From NCBI GenBank assembly GCA_025356635.1, contig JANXRY010000080.1, positions 62,001-126,000 of the forward strand: a DNA stretch of 64,000 bases, given 5' to 3'. The translations under genes were made by a program, and so were the position numbers. Each line of letters begins with the position of its first letter. Position 1 is the first letter of the stretch. Under the pieces are notes generated by a model. The model was not told where the DNA came from. It was given only the letters and a program-made list of their open reading frames with translations, and ran no database searches. This document shows, one piece after another, positions 1 to 9,093 of the stretch. This DNA comes from Gammaproteobacteria bacterium. Lineage in GTDB: Bacteria > Pseudomonadota > Gammaproteobacteria > Xanthomonadales > Xanthomonadaceae.

Positions 1-239
1 ATGCCGACGGCGACCAGGCCATTGCCCAGTACCGCCGACCAGCCGATCCAGATCCAGTCACGCATGCCGGTGAGCACGAAGCCGAGCGCATAGCTCAGGG
101 CACCAACCACCCACCAGCGCATCGTGCCGCGATAGGCATCGGGCTGCGTCGAACTGACGGCGTACATCATCGCGCCGATCAGGAACGTGAGCGCGGCTCC
201 GACCAGGATTGCCGTGCGGATGTCGAATTGCCAGGCCAT
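1..239 (-). CDS. N-terminal part of a multi-TM membrane protein, truncated by window edge (possibly a GGDEF-type sensor N-terminus)
   Basis: Reverse-strand reading MAWQFDIRTAILVGAALTFLIGAMMYAVSSTQPDAYRGTMRWWVVGALSYALGFVLTGMRDWIWIG...; hydrophobic segments. Not in the ORF track because it runs off the window. Confidence 0.5.
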   Translation of the reverse strand, partial: MAWQFDIRTAILVGAALTFLIGAMMYAVSSTQPDAYRGTMRWWVVGALSYALGFVLTGMRDWIWIGWSAVLGNGLVAVG

Positions 240-327
240 TCCTGCCATTCCCCCCCGGGGAGCTGGATTCAAGCGACCGGCAAGGGTCCCATGAATCACC
301 GCACCGCACAATTCCGCCGATCGGCCT

Positions 328-1032
328 CTAACCACCTTCGAACAGGGAATGCCGGTCAGCGGTGTCGAGTACGCGCCACTGGCCCGGCGCAAGATCGCCG
401 ATCTCCAGGCCACCGATCGATACCCGTTCGAGCGATAGCACGTGGTTTCCGACTGCCGCGAACATCCGGCGCACCTGGTGATAACGGCCTTCGACCAGCA
501 CAAGTCTGGCATGGCGCGAAGTCACTGCTTCCAGTGTTGCCGGCGCCAGCGCCGTGGTCTCGGATTCAAGCAGCAGCGTACCGCTGGCGAACGCGCTGGC
601 TTCGTCGCCGCGCAAGTCGGACGCAAGCTCGGCCAGGTAACACTTGGGCAAATGCGACTTCGGCGAAGTGATCCGATGCAGCAATGCACCATCGTCGGTC
701 AGCAATAGCAGGCCGGAAGTATCACGATCGAGCCGGCCAACCGGCGACAGGGCCGGATTGCGAAGGCGAAATCGCGGCGGCAGCAAATCGTAGATCACCC
801 GTCCCTTGTCCTTGGTCGAACAGGTAAAGCCGATCGGCTTGTTGAGCAGAATCAACAAGCCTGCGGCTGGATCCAGTGGCGCATCGTCCAGCCGCAGGTC
901 GGCGTGCTCTACCTGATCGTCGGCGTACAGCACTTCGCCAGAGGCGTCAGTGATGCGGCCCTCGCGGAACATCGCCGCGACTTCCTTGCGGCTGCCGTAA
1001 CCCAGGTTGGCGATGAGCTTGACCAGTTTCAA
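328..1032 (-). CDS. rsuA: 16S rRNA pseudouridine synthase (RsuA family)
   Basis: S4-like N-terminus and GRLDRDTSGLLLLTDDGALLHRITSPK motif. Confidence 0.88.
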   Translation of the reverse strand: MKLVKLIANLGYGSRKEVAAMFREGRITDASGEVLYADDQVEHADLRLDDAPLDPAAGLLILLNKPIGFTCSTKDKGRVIYDLLPPRFRLRNPALSPVGRLDRDTSGLLLLTDDGALLHRITSPKSHLPKCYLAELASDLRGDEASAFASGTLLLESETTALAPATLEAVTSRHARLVLVEGRYHQVRRMFAAVGNHVLSLERVSIGGLEIGDLAPGQWRVLDTADRHSLFEGG

Positions 1033-1039
1033 CGGGCAA

Positions 1040-1486
1040 TCAACGGCGCTTGATGGTGAACGCGCCGATATCCACGCCGATGTTCATGCCTTCACCACCG
1101 CCTGCGAGCGCCAGCGAGACCGGGCCCTTGCTCAACACTTGTGCTTCGCCGGATTTGACGACGCCGGCATTGGCACTGGCCTGGGCATAGCGGCCAAGCA
1201 CTTCGTTGATGTTATGGACATCGCTGAAAGTTCCGTGGCCATTGTCGATATGCCACTTGCCGGCGGTCAGGCCTACTGCCTTGGCGCTTATGTTCACCCG
1301 CATTACCAAGCCATTGCTGCATCGGACCGTGCCGGTGCCACTGGTGTGCTTGTAGATCAACGACCAGCCAGTGAGCTGGTAATCAAGCTTGCAGTCGAGA
1401 TCGGCACTGGCGAAAGCCGGGGCTGCAGCCGACAGTCCGAAAGCGCAGGCCAGGGTGAGGGATAGCAACTTCGTGGTCATGTTCAT
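1040..1486 (-). CDS. Secreted hypothetical protein
   Basis: MNMTTKLLSLTLACAFGLSAAAPAFA signal peptide; Gly-rich C-terminal half. Confidence 0.65.
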   Translation of the reverse strand: MNMTTKLLSLTLACAFGLSAAAPAFASADLDCKLDYQLTGWSLIYKHTSGTGTVRCSNGLVMRVNISAKAVGLTAGKWHIDNGHGTFSDVHNINEVLGRYAQASANAGVVKSGEAQVLSKGPVSLALAGGGEGMNIGVDIGAFTIKRR

Positions 1487-1567
1487 GGGCAATCTCCTGC
1501 GTTGGAGTAACGCGGCGACCAGTCTGCACAAGCTGGCTGAACGGCAGCGAAGTGTAGTGTAGCTGCC

Positions 1568-2035
1568 CTAGCCGACGACAATGACTTGAGTCTCGAGATG
1601 GACTTCGCCATTGAGCGAATTCGTAATCAGGCAGCTGTGTTCGGCTTTTTCGAGTGCCGCGCGCGCCTGCACGACGTCAACGCCTGCAGGCACGGTCAAG
1701 CGGGCGCGAACCAGATACGTCGTGAAGCGCGACTTGCCCTGCTCGCGCGTCAGCGTGCCGGTAACCTGACACTCCAAGCCCTGCCATTCCATGCGTGTGG
1801 CGCGGGCAATTGCACGAAAGGTGAGGATGAAGCAGTCGGCGATCGCCGCAACCAGCAGCGTCTCAGGCGACCAGCGATCCCCCGGGCCATCGAATTCCAC
1901 TGGCGGCGCCGAATGCATCGTTTCCAGACCCGGACTGTCCAGCAGGACCTCTCCGAGTGCTTGCGCGATCGCGTTGACCTGATATTCGTGCGGATAGGCT
2001 TTCATGTCGGCTCCATTGGCGGCTGTGCTGCACAC
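1568..2035 (-). CDS. OsmC family protein
   Basis: OsmC-like fold features: PETLLVAAIADCFILTFRAIAR and CLITNSL. Confidence 0.85.
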   Translation of the reverse strand: MCSTAANGADMKAYPHEYQVNAIAQALGEVLLDSPGLETMHSAPPVEFDGPGDRWSPETLLVAAIADCFILTFRAIARATRMEWQGLECQVTGTLTREQGKSRFTTYLVRARLTVPAGVDVVQARAALEKAEHSCLITNSLNGEVHLETQVIVVG

Positions 2036-2125
2036 TAACCGGATTGCCGCGCAGCGGTGTTGATCGGCATCAAGCCGAGCGGTTCGGTATCCTTGTGCAA
2101 CCGTTCCGCCCTACCGAGGCTCCCG

Positions 2126-2383
2126 ATGTCCGATTCCCCTCCCGACCACCTGGCTGTCAACCCACGCAGCCCCTTCCACGATGGCGCCGCCCTGGCACGC
2201 GGCGTCGGCGTGATTTTCAAGGGCACTGAACGGCACAACGTCGAGGAATATTGCGTCAGCGAGGGCTGGGTTCGTTTGCCGGCCGGCAAGGCGCTCGATC
2301 GTCGCGGCAATGCCATGACCATGAAGTTCATGGGCGAAGTCTCGGTGTTTTTCCTCGACACCCGCGGCGACGCCACGCCCTGA
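2126..2383 (+). CDS. DUF3297 family protein
   Basis: MSDSPPDHLAVNPRSPFHD...VEEYCVSEGWVRLPAGKALDRRGNAMTMK; start placed at internal ATG. Confidence 0.75.
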   Translation: MSDSPPDHLAVNPRSPFHDGAALARGVGVIFKGTERHNVEEYCVSEGWVRLPAGKALDRRGNAMTMKFMGEVSVFFLDTRGDATP

Positions 2384-2443
2384 CTCCCGGGCTTTGCGCT
2401 GGACACCGGCAAGGCCTATGCTCGGCGCCTTTCCACTCGCCGG

Positions 2444-4573
2444 ATGCTCGCCATGCCCCTGCCCTCGAAACGAGTCGTCGCCACGATGCTGGCCACGACC
2501 ACCTTGCTGACGTCACTGCTTGGTGCCTGCGGCAAGACTGACGCGCCGGTCACCGCCATCGTCCCACCCACCGCGCCAGCGCCAGTGGCGAAGCCCATGT
2601 TCGGCAGCTTTGGCTTCGACAGCTCCGGCATGGACCGCAACATCGCCCCGGGCGACGATTTCTTTGCGTTCGCCAACGGCAACTGGGCGAAGACCACCGA
2701 GATTCCTGCCGACCGTTCCGGAATCAATACCTTCAGCATCCTCGGTGAACGCACCCTGGCCGACACCCGCGCTATCCTCGAGAATGCAGCGGCCAACAAA
2801 GCGACCAGTGGTGACGCGCGCAGGATAGGCGACTACTACACCGCCTTCATGGACGAGGCCGGCATCGAAGCCAAGGGTCTGGCGCCGATCCAGCCGGAAC
2901 TGGACGCCATCGCCGCGCTCAAGGACAAGTCCGAACTCGCGCGCAATCTCGGCGGCACGTTGCGCACTGACGTGGACATCCTCAATGCCACCAACTACCA
3001 CACCAGTCGCCTGTTCGGTCTGTGGGTGACTCAACACATGGATCGGCCGGCCGACGTCGCGCCTTATCTGGTGCAAGGCGGCCTCGGCCTGCCCGACCGC
3101 GATTTCTACCTCGATGGCGGCCGCATGGTCGACCTGCGCAAGGCCTACCAGGCGCACATCGCCAAGTTGTTCGCGCTGGCCGGCATCGCCGATGCCGACG
3201 CTCGTGCCGCGCGCATCCTCGCCCTGGAAACCGCGATCGCGCGCGTGCATGCTTCGGCCGAAGACACCAGCGACGTCAAGAAAGGCGCCAATTACTGGCC
3301 GCAGGCAAGCTTCACCAGCAAGGCGCCGGGCCTGGAGTGGTCGGAATTTTTCGCGGGCGCCGGCTTGTCTGCGCAGCCCGAGTTCATCGTCTGGCAGCCT
3401 GCTGCCGTCCGCGGCATTGCCAAGCTGGTCGCGGCGCAGCCGCTGCAGACCTGGAAGGACTACCTCGCCTTCCACGCGCTCGACCGCGCCGCGACCTTCC
3501 TGCCCAAGGCATTCGCCGATGAGAGCTTTGCTTTTTACGGCACCACGCTGAACGGCACGCCGCAGCAACAGGATCGTTGGAAGCGCGCTGTCAACAACAC
3601 CAACAGCGCGCTCGGCGAACTGGTCGGCAAGCTCTATGTCGAGAGCCACTTCACGCCCGCGACCAAGGCCCGCGCCAACGAGATGGTCGCGAACCTGGTT
3701 GCCGCATTCGGCAAGCGTATCGACGCCATCGACTGGATGGCACCGGAAACCAAGGCCGCCGCCAGGGCCAAGCTCGCCACACTGAAAGTCGGCATGGGTT
3801 ACCCCGACAAGTGGCGCGATTTTTCTGCTCTCGAAATCCGCCCCGACGACGCCTACGGTAACGCCGAACGCGCCGGCCTGTTCGCCTACCAGCAGCAGAT
3901 CGCCAAGCTCGGCAAGCCGATGGATCATGACGAGTGGTACATGCTGCCGCAGGACGTTAATGCGCTGAATATCCCGCTGGAAAACCGGCTGATCTTCCCG
4001 GCCGCGATCCTGCAGGCGCCGTTCTTCGACGCCGCCGCCGATGATGCGGTGAACTACGGCGCGATCGGCGCGGTGATCGGCCATGAGATCACGCACAGTT
4101 TCGATTCCAGCGGCGCGCTGTTCGATGGCAATGGCCGCCTGGCAAACTGGTGGACGCCGGACGATCTGAAGAAATTCGAAGCTGCGGGCGCCGCACTGGC
4201 TGCGCAGTACGATGCCTATCATCCGTTCCCGGACGCAGCGATCAACGGTAAGCTCACGCTAGCCGAGAACATCGCCGATGTCGCCGGCCTCGCCACCGCC
4301 CACGATGCCTATCAGATGTCCTTGAACGGACAAGCCGCACCAGTGCTGGATGGTTTCAGCGGCGACCAGCGTTTCTATCTTGGCTGGGCGCAGGCGTGGC
4401 GCGGCAAGGCTCGCGAACAGGCGCTGCGTAACAGCCTGCACACCAATGGCCACGCGCCACCGCAGTTCCGCAGCGAAACCGTGCGCAACCAGGATGCCTG
4501 GTACAACGCCTTCGAAGTCAAACCCGGGCAGCAGCGTTACCTGGCACCCGAACAACGGGTCAAGGTCTGGTGA
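2444..4573 (+). CDS. M13 family zinc metallopeptidase (neprilysin/PepO-like)
   Basis: VIGHEITHSFDSSG zinc motif, ENIADVAG motif, lipoprotein-like N-terminus LLGACG. Confidence 0.93.
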   Translation: MLAMPLPSKRVVATMLATTTLLTSLLGACGKTDAPVTAIVPPTAPAPVAKPMFGSFGFDSSGMDRNIAPGDDFFAFANGNWAKTTEIPADRSGINTFSILGERTLADTRAILENAAANKATSGDARRIGDYYTAFMDEAGIEAKGLAPIQPELDAIAALKDKSELARNLGGTLRTDVDILNATNYHTSRLFGLWVTQHMDRPADVAPYLVQGGLGLPDRDFYLDGGRMVDLRKAYQAHIAKLFALAGIADADARAARILALETAIARVHASAEDTSDVKKGANYWPQASFTSKAPGLEWSEFFAGAGLSAQPEFIVWQPAAVRGIAKLVAAQPLQTWKDYLAFHALDRAATFLPKAFADESFAFYGTTLNGTPQQQDRWKRAVNNTNSALGELVGKLYVESHFTPATKARANEMVANLVAAFGKRIDAIDWMAPETKAAARAKLATLKVGMGYPDKWRDFSALEIRPDDAYGNAERAGLFAYQQQIAKLGKPMDHDEWYMLPQDVNALNIPLENRLIFPAAILQAPFFDAAADDAVNYGAIGAVIGHEITHSFDSSGALFDGNGRLANWWTPDDLKKFEAAGAALAAQYDAYHPFPDAAINGKLTLAENIADVAGLATAHDAYQMSLNGQAAPVLDGFSGDQRFYLGWAQAWRGKAREQALRNSLHTNGHAPPQFRSETVRNQDAWYNAFEVKPGQQRYLAPEQRVKVW

Positions 4574-4951
4574 TCAGATCTTGACATCCACCGCGTAGAG
4601 TTTGAGCTGATCCAGCGTCACCACGCCGAGCGCGTTCAGGTGGGTGGCTTCGAGCACGACGTCCGGCGCCATGCCGGCTTGCAGTGCTTCCAGCCAGCGT
4701 GTGGCGCACAGGCACCAACGATCGCCGGGCTTGAGTCCGGGGAAATCGAATTCCGGCCGGGGCGTTGACAGGTCGTTGCCGCGATCGCGCGAGTAGGCGA
4801 GGAAATCCGCGGTCAGCACCACGCAGACCACGTGCAGCCCGCGGTCGGTGGGATCACTGCGACAACAGCCGTCGCGGAAGTAGCCGGTCATCGGTGACCG
4901 GCTGCACGATTCCAGCGGCAGGCCAAAAACATTCAGGGCAGAAGTAGTCAT
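4574..4951 (-). CDS. DUF2237 family protein
   Basis: NVFGLPLESCSRSPMTGYFRDGCCRSDPTDRGLHVVCVVLTADFLAYSRDRGNDLSTPRPEFDFPGLKPGDRWCLCATRWLEA. Confidence 0.8.
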   Translation of the reverse strand: MTTSALNVFGLPLESCSRSPMTGYFRDGCCRSDPTDRGLHVVCVVLTADFLAYSRDRGNDLSTPRPEFDFPGLKPGDRWCLCATRWLEALQAGMAPDVVLEATHLNALGVVTLDQLKLYAVDVKI

Positions 4952-4978
4952 GGTTGTGGCGCCGTGGGTGACTCTGCA

Positions 4979-6061
4979 CTATATCGGAAGCGTCACGCCA
5001 ACCCGCTGTACGAACCAGAACAAGCCGGCCAGGGCCACCAGCGTACTGCCCACGCGCACGCCATGCTGGGCGAACCAGTTGCGGCGACGCAACCACAACA
5101 GCACGGGCAGCACCACCAACAACGCCAGTACTTGTCCGGCCTCGACGCCGAGATTGAACGAGACCAAGGCCAGCGGAACGTCCGCTTTTGGCAGGGCGAT
5201 TTCGCGCAATGCCCCGGCGAAACCGAAACCGTGGACGAGGCCAAACGGGAAAGTCAGCAGCCAGCGGCGCGATGCGTCGGCAACAAACCAGTTCTCGACA
5301 CCCACATAGACGATAGACAGGGCGATGGCCGGTTCGACCACGCTCGGGCTGGGCGCCCAGACACCCAGCGCCGCAAGCCCCAACGTCACCGAATGCGCGA
5401 GCGTGAATGCGGTGATCGCAAGCAACAAGGTGCGTAATTTCCCGCCGACCAGCACGACGCCGAACAGGAACAGTAAATGGTCGAAGCCGGTGAGGATGTG
5501 TTCGATGCCAAGCGTGAACAGTGGGCCGGCGACGTCGCCGGTCGCGGTCGTTGGCTCCGCTGTAACCACAAACGCGGGGCTGGCTTCGTAGAGCACGCGG
5601 GTAACCGCAGTATTGCCGGCGGCCACCGCCGCCAGATGCCGATGCCCGACCGATAGCGACGACAGCAAGGACATGCGCAGCTTGAACGACTTCGGAACAT
5701 CCGCGCAAAGGTAGCGCAGGCGCAGCGCCAGGCCATCGTTCGCGGTCAGTGCGGCCTGCACGAGTTCACCGCGGCAACGGCCCGTGTTCGAATTCACTTC
5801 GATGCCAGTAATGACCGTCGTCGCCAGAACATTGCGGGCAAGCTCCACTTCCTGGTCACTCAAACGACCATCGCCGTTCGCATCCAGGCCGGGCACGACC
5901 GAGGCGATTTCCGGGCGCGCAAAAGTAAGCTCGGCGGTGAGCGATGAACCTTCAGCCCGATACACGCCCCGGGAAATACCTACCTTGTGCGCAAGCGCCG
6001 GTAGCGCAGTGAGCAGGAGAACGCCGAGCAGGCACGCACGGACCCATGCGAAAGATTTCAT
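4979..6061 (-). CDS. HupE/UreJ family membrane protein with periplasmic N-terminal domain
   Basis: Signal peptide; GIEHILTGFDHLLFLFGVVL and FGLVHGFGFAGAL motifs; EF-hand-like DANGDGRLSDQE. Confidence 0.85.
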   Translation of the reverse strand: MKSFAWVRACLLGVLLLTALPALAHKVGISRGVYRAEGSSLTAELTFARPEIASVVPGLDANGDGRLSDQEVELARNVLATTVITGIEVNSNTGRCRGELVQAALTANDGLALRLRYLCADVPKSFKLRMSLLSSLSVGHRHLAAVAAGNTAVTRVLYEASPAFVVTAEPTTATGDVAGPLFTLGIEHILTGFDHLLFLFGVVLVGGKLRTLLLAITAFTLAHSVTLGLAALGVWAPSPSVVEPAIALSIVYVGVENWFVADASRRWLLTFPFGLVHGFGFAGALREIALPKADVPLALVSFNLGVEAGQVLALLVVLPVLLWLRRRNWFAQHGVRVGSTLVALAGLFWFVQRVGVTLPI

Positions 6062-6064
6062 GGC

Positions 6065-7384
6065 TTAATTTCCCGCCACGCTGGCAGGCATCGGTGCGAG
6101 CAGGCGCCGAGCTTCGGCGGCGCCGTCGAGATCGAAACCGGGATTCAACTGCAGGGCCTTCTCGATCAACACGCGACCCTGGGCGCGTTCACCATTCGCC
6201 AGTTCGATCGCACCCGCGTGGAAGAGCAAGCGTGCGTCTTGGGTTCCCAGGCGCAAGGCCTGTGCGCTCATGCGCTGCGCTTCGGCGATGCGCCCGCTGC
6301 GATACAGCGCCCAGGCGTAGGCATCATCCACGAAGATACCGCCACGGCTTTTACGTTCTTCGTCGAGCAGGCGCACGGCCTCGTCGGCATTGCGATTCTT
6401 GCTGGCGAAGAACAGCGCGAGAGTGAACTTGTCGCCACGCCGGCCCTGTCGCTCGGCATCGTCATACGCGCTTTTTGCCTGCGCATTATCGCCAGCGAGC
6501 GCATAGGCATCGCCCAGTAGCCACGCAGTTTCCACCAGTGGATGCTTGCGTTGCGCGATCGTCAAATTCGTAATCGCCATCGCGGCATCGCCCTTGGCCA
6601 AGGCCACTCGACCTCGCCCGGCCAGTGCCGCCGGATAATCCGGCAACCACTTGAGCGCTTCGGAAAACAGCGCATCGGAGCCGGAGTAATCGCCTTTCTG
6701 CCAATAGATCATGCCGGCTTCGACGAACGCCCAGGCGGCGGCCTCAGGGTCGGCGGCATTGCGTTCCATCAGCGCATCGCGAATGAAAAGTTCGGCGCTA
6801 CGGGTATCACCCTTGAGCCAGTTTAAGTGCGAGGCGCGTGCGCTGGCGGCCATGCCGGGATGGGCATTCATTTGCGCCTGCACTGCGCGGGCGGCCTCCG
6901 GGTAGCGACCGAGCTCGAGCAAGGCATCGCTGAGCGTGCCGTTGGCGATAACGCTCTCCGGCGCACGCACAAGGATCTGTTCGGCGAGCGACCGCGCCGA
7001 TTCGAATTGGTGGTTGTTCATCAGCACGAGGCTGCGCAATTCCAGTGCCGGTACGAAGCCAGGATTGGCCAACAGCGCTTCGCTCACGCAGGCATCCACG
7101 TTCACGTAAAAACCCGGATCGGTGGTCAGCCTGGCCTGGCGAACCCAGCCGCGACCAACGGCTATCCATAGCTCAGGGCGTTGCGGTTGTTGTCGAACCA
7201 TCGACTGCGCTTGCACCAAGGCGAACTCGACGGACGATGTGCCGCTGGTAGCGGCCAGACACAGTGCTTGCGACTCGCGGTTGGACAAGGCCGGCGTCGC
7301 GGTGTTCGCAAGCGGGGTTCGATGTTGCGTACAGCCGGCAATCAACGCGAGCGTGGTGAGCAGCAAGCAGTGAATTCGCGGCAT
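6065..7384 (-). CDS. TPR-repeat lipoprotein
   Basis: MPRIHCLLLTTLALIAGC lipobox; repeated TPR-like helices. Confidence 0.78.
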   Translation of the reverse strand: MPRIHCLLLTTLALIAGCTQHRTPLANTATPALSNRESQALCLAATSGTSSVEFALVQAQSMVRQQPQRPELWIAVGRGWVRQARLTTDPGFYVNVDACVSEALLANPGFVPALELRSLVLMNNHQFESARSLAEQILVRAPESVIANGTLSDALLELGRYPEAARAVQAQMNAHPGMAASARASHLNWLKGDTRSAELFIRDALMERNAADPEAAAWAFVEAGMIYWQKGDYSGSDALFSEALKWLPDYPAALAGRGRVALAKGDAAMAITNLTIAQRKHPLVETAWLLGDAYALAGDNAQAKSAYDDAERQGRRGDKFTLALFFASKNRNADEAVRLLDEERKSRGGIFVDDAYAWALYRSGRIAEAQRMSAQALRLGTQDARLLFHAGAIELANGERAQGRVLIEKALQLNPGFDLDGAAEARRLLAPMPASVAGN

Positions 7385-7399
7385 ATTAGGGTTCCAGTC

Positions 7400-7432
7400 G
7401 TAGGGCTGCCATGCCCTCGCGGGCATGGCAGC
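7400..7432. repeat. GTAG-headed perfect hairpin between DUF4331 and TPR genes
   Basis: GTAGG then GCTGCCATGCCC-TCGC-GGGCATGGCAGC (12-bp stem, 4-nt loop). Confidence 0.8.
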
Positions 7433-7470
7433 GTGGTTGTCGATGCGACGATGCATCAGTAGATCTGAAC

Positions 7471-8979
7471 TCAGTGAATCTGGTTGGTGCCGCCGTGGCC
7501 GCCATTGAGGCCGGAATGCGGTGCCGCCATGAACGGGAATACCGTCAGGTAGTCCTTGTCGTTGCCGTCGACGCCGTCGCCGATGCCGGCATTCGGATCG
7601 CCCGCAACTACCAGGCTGATGATCACGTCGCTGACGTCGACGTTTTCCTTGTTCGGGGCCGAGCCACCGTCAATGCGGCGTCCGTTCGGGAAGTGCGATT
7701 CGAGCGCGGCATCGAGCGTCAACACATCACCCGTGGAACCATCGGCAATCGGGATATTGCGGTTCAGGTTGATGGTGTTGATGATGTCCACGCGCGGCCC
7801 TTTCAGGCTGGCCACCGTTGCCGAAGACAGGCCAAGGGCGCGATAAATGCCGAGGGCATCGGCATCACGAACCAGCACCGGATACAGGATGTCGTTGCCG
7901 AAGTTGCTGACATCTTTCATTGGGCTGTTGCGCAGATAGGTGGTCTGGCGGATGGTGCCGACGATGCCGGCGTCGAACAGCGGCAGCGCATTGCGGCCGA
8001 CCTGCACCCACTGGCCGGAGTTGCTGTAGCCGGTGACCACGTTGCTCGGGTCGACCACTTGCACGGCCTGCTTGGTGATCCTGGCCCAGATCCGCAGCAG
8101 GCTGTCGGTTGATGTGTCGTTCGGCGTGATCACATTGTTGTGCGGGATGCCTTTCGGGAAGACGTCGGTGATCGGCAGCTCCAGGCCGATGGTGAAGATG
8201 TTGAAGCCGGTGAACACGTCTTCGCAGGGAGTACGACGGGCGCCGGGCAAGCCACCAACGCCGGCTCGGCACAGGTTGACCAGGTCGAAGATGCCCTTCT
8301 CGTCCAGATAGTAGGGATCGTCGCGCTCACCGGAGAATGCGCGACCGCCATTGCTCAGGGTGTGGATGTAGTGGTCGGCGATGAATTTGTCGTTGTACAG
8401 ATCGACTTCACGGCTGGTCGGATCGCCGGAATCGTAACCAGCGAACGCGCCCAGGCCATTGACCAGGCGATCGGTCTGCGGGCCATGGTCATTCGGAGCT
8501 ACCGGCAGATTCGCGCCAAGCACCGTTTGTGCGCCGGTGGCGCTGTTGATCCGGGTGATGGTGTAGGTCTCGGTGCCGCCCGTCAGCTGCCAGAGCAACT
8601 CGTTGCCACCACCGAGCGGATCGTTGGCGCTGGGCGTAACATCGGTCGAAGGCGTGGTCTTGAATTCGATCCGATACACGTACTTGTCGTCCAGGCTCGA
8701 GCCCTTGCCGATGTGGAATTCGTAGCGATAGCCATTGCAGACGCGCAGGCCCTGGTTGCCCTGGCCCGGCTCGTGCAGCGGATTGAAATTCATGAACAGG
8801 TACAGTTTGTCGTGCGCGCCCGGCTTGACCCAGGCGTAGGTATCAGTGTTGTCGGCGCAAGGCTCGTTCAACACGGCCAGCGCTTCGCGGTGACTGGACG
8901 CATGGGCGATCGGGCCAGAAAGCACGGACGCCATGGTCAAGGCACCAAGAACCGCCATCTTTGTCGTTAGCTTGTACAT
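7471..8979 (-). CDS. DUF4331 family secreted protein
   Basis: Signal peptide then ASSHREALAVLNEPCADNTDTYAWV, characteristic DUF4331 N-terminus. Confidence 0.85.
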   Translation of the reverse strand: MYKLTTKMAVLGALTMASVLSGPIAHASSHREALAVLNEPCADNTDTYAWVKPGAHDKLYLFMNFNPLHEPGQGNQGLRVCNGYRYEFHIGKGSSLDDKYVYRIEFKTTPSTDVTPSANDPLGGGNELLWQLTGGTETYTITRINSATGAQTVLGANLPVAPNDHGPQTDRLVNGLGAFAGYDSGDPTSREVDLYNDKFIADHYIHTLSNGGRAFSGERDDPYYLDEKGIFDLVNLCRAGVGGLPGARRTPCEDVFTGFNIFTIGLELPITDVFPKGIPHNNVITPNDTSTDSLLRIWARITKQAVQVVDPSNVVTGYSNSGQWVQVGRNALPLFDAGIVGTIRQTTYLRNSPMKDVSNFGNDILYPVLVRDADALGIYRALGLSSATVASLKGPRVDIINTINLNRNIPIADGSTGDVLTLDAALESHFPNGRRIDGGSAPNKENVDVSDVIISLVVAGDPNAGIGDGVDGNDKDYLTVFPFMAAPHSGLNGGHGGTNQIH

Positions 8980-9057
8980 CTTGCTGCTCCATCAATCGCG
9001 AAGGGATTTCGCGTTCGCTGTCAGTTACGCGAGCACGGAACCGATGGATGCAGCAAG
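8980..9057 (-). promoter_or_regulatory. Structured 5' leader of the DUF4331 gene
   Basis: CTTGCTGC-A-TCCATC ... GATGGAGCAGCAAG followed directly by ATG; internal CGCGAA/TTCGCG hairpin. Confidence 0.65.
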
Positions 9058-9093
9058 TTGTGAAGGCTGGGTGAAAAGCTGCCAGGAACCGGA

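Noticed and set aside
2513-4222. 569-aa minus-strand ORF opposite the M13 peptidase
   Set aside because: Antisense shadow ORF; the plus-strand product has HExxH and family motifs.
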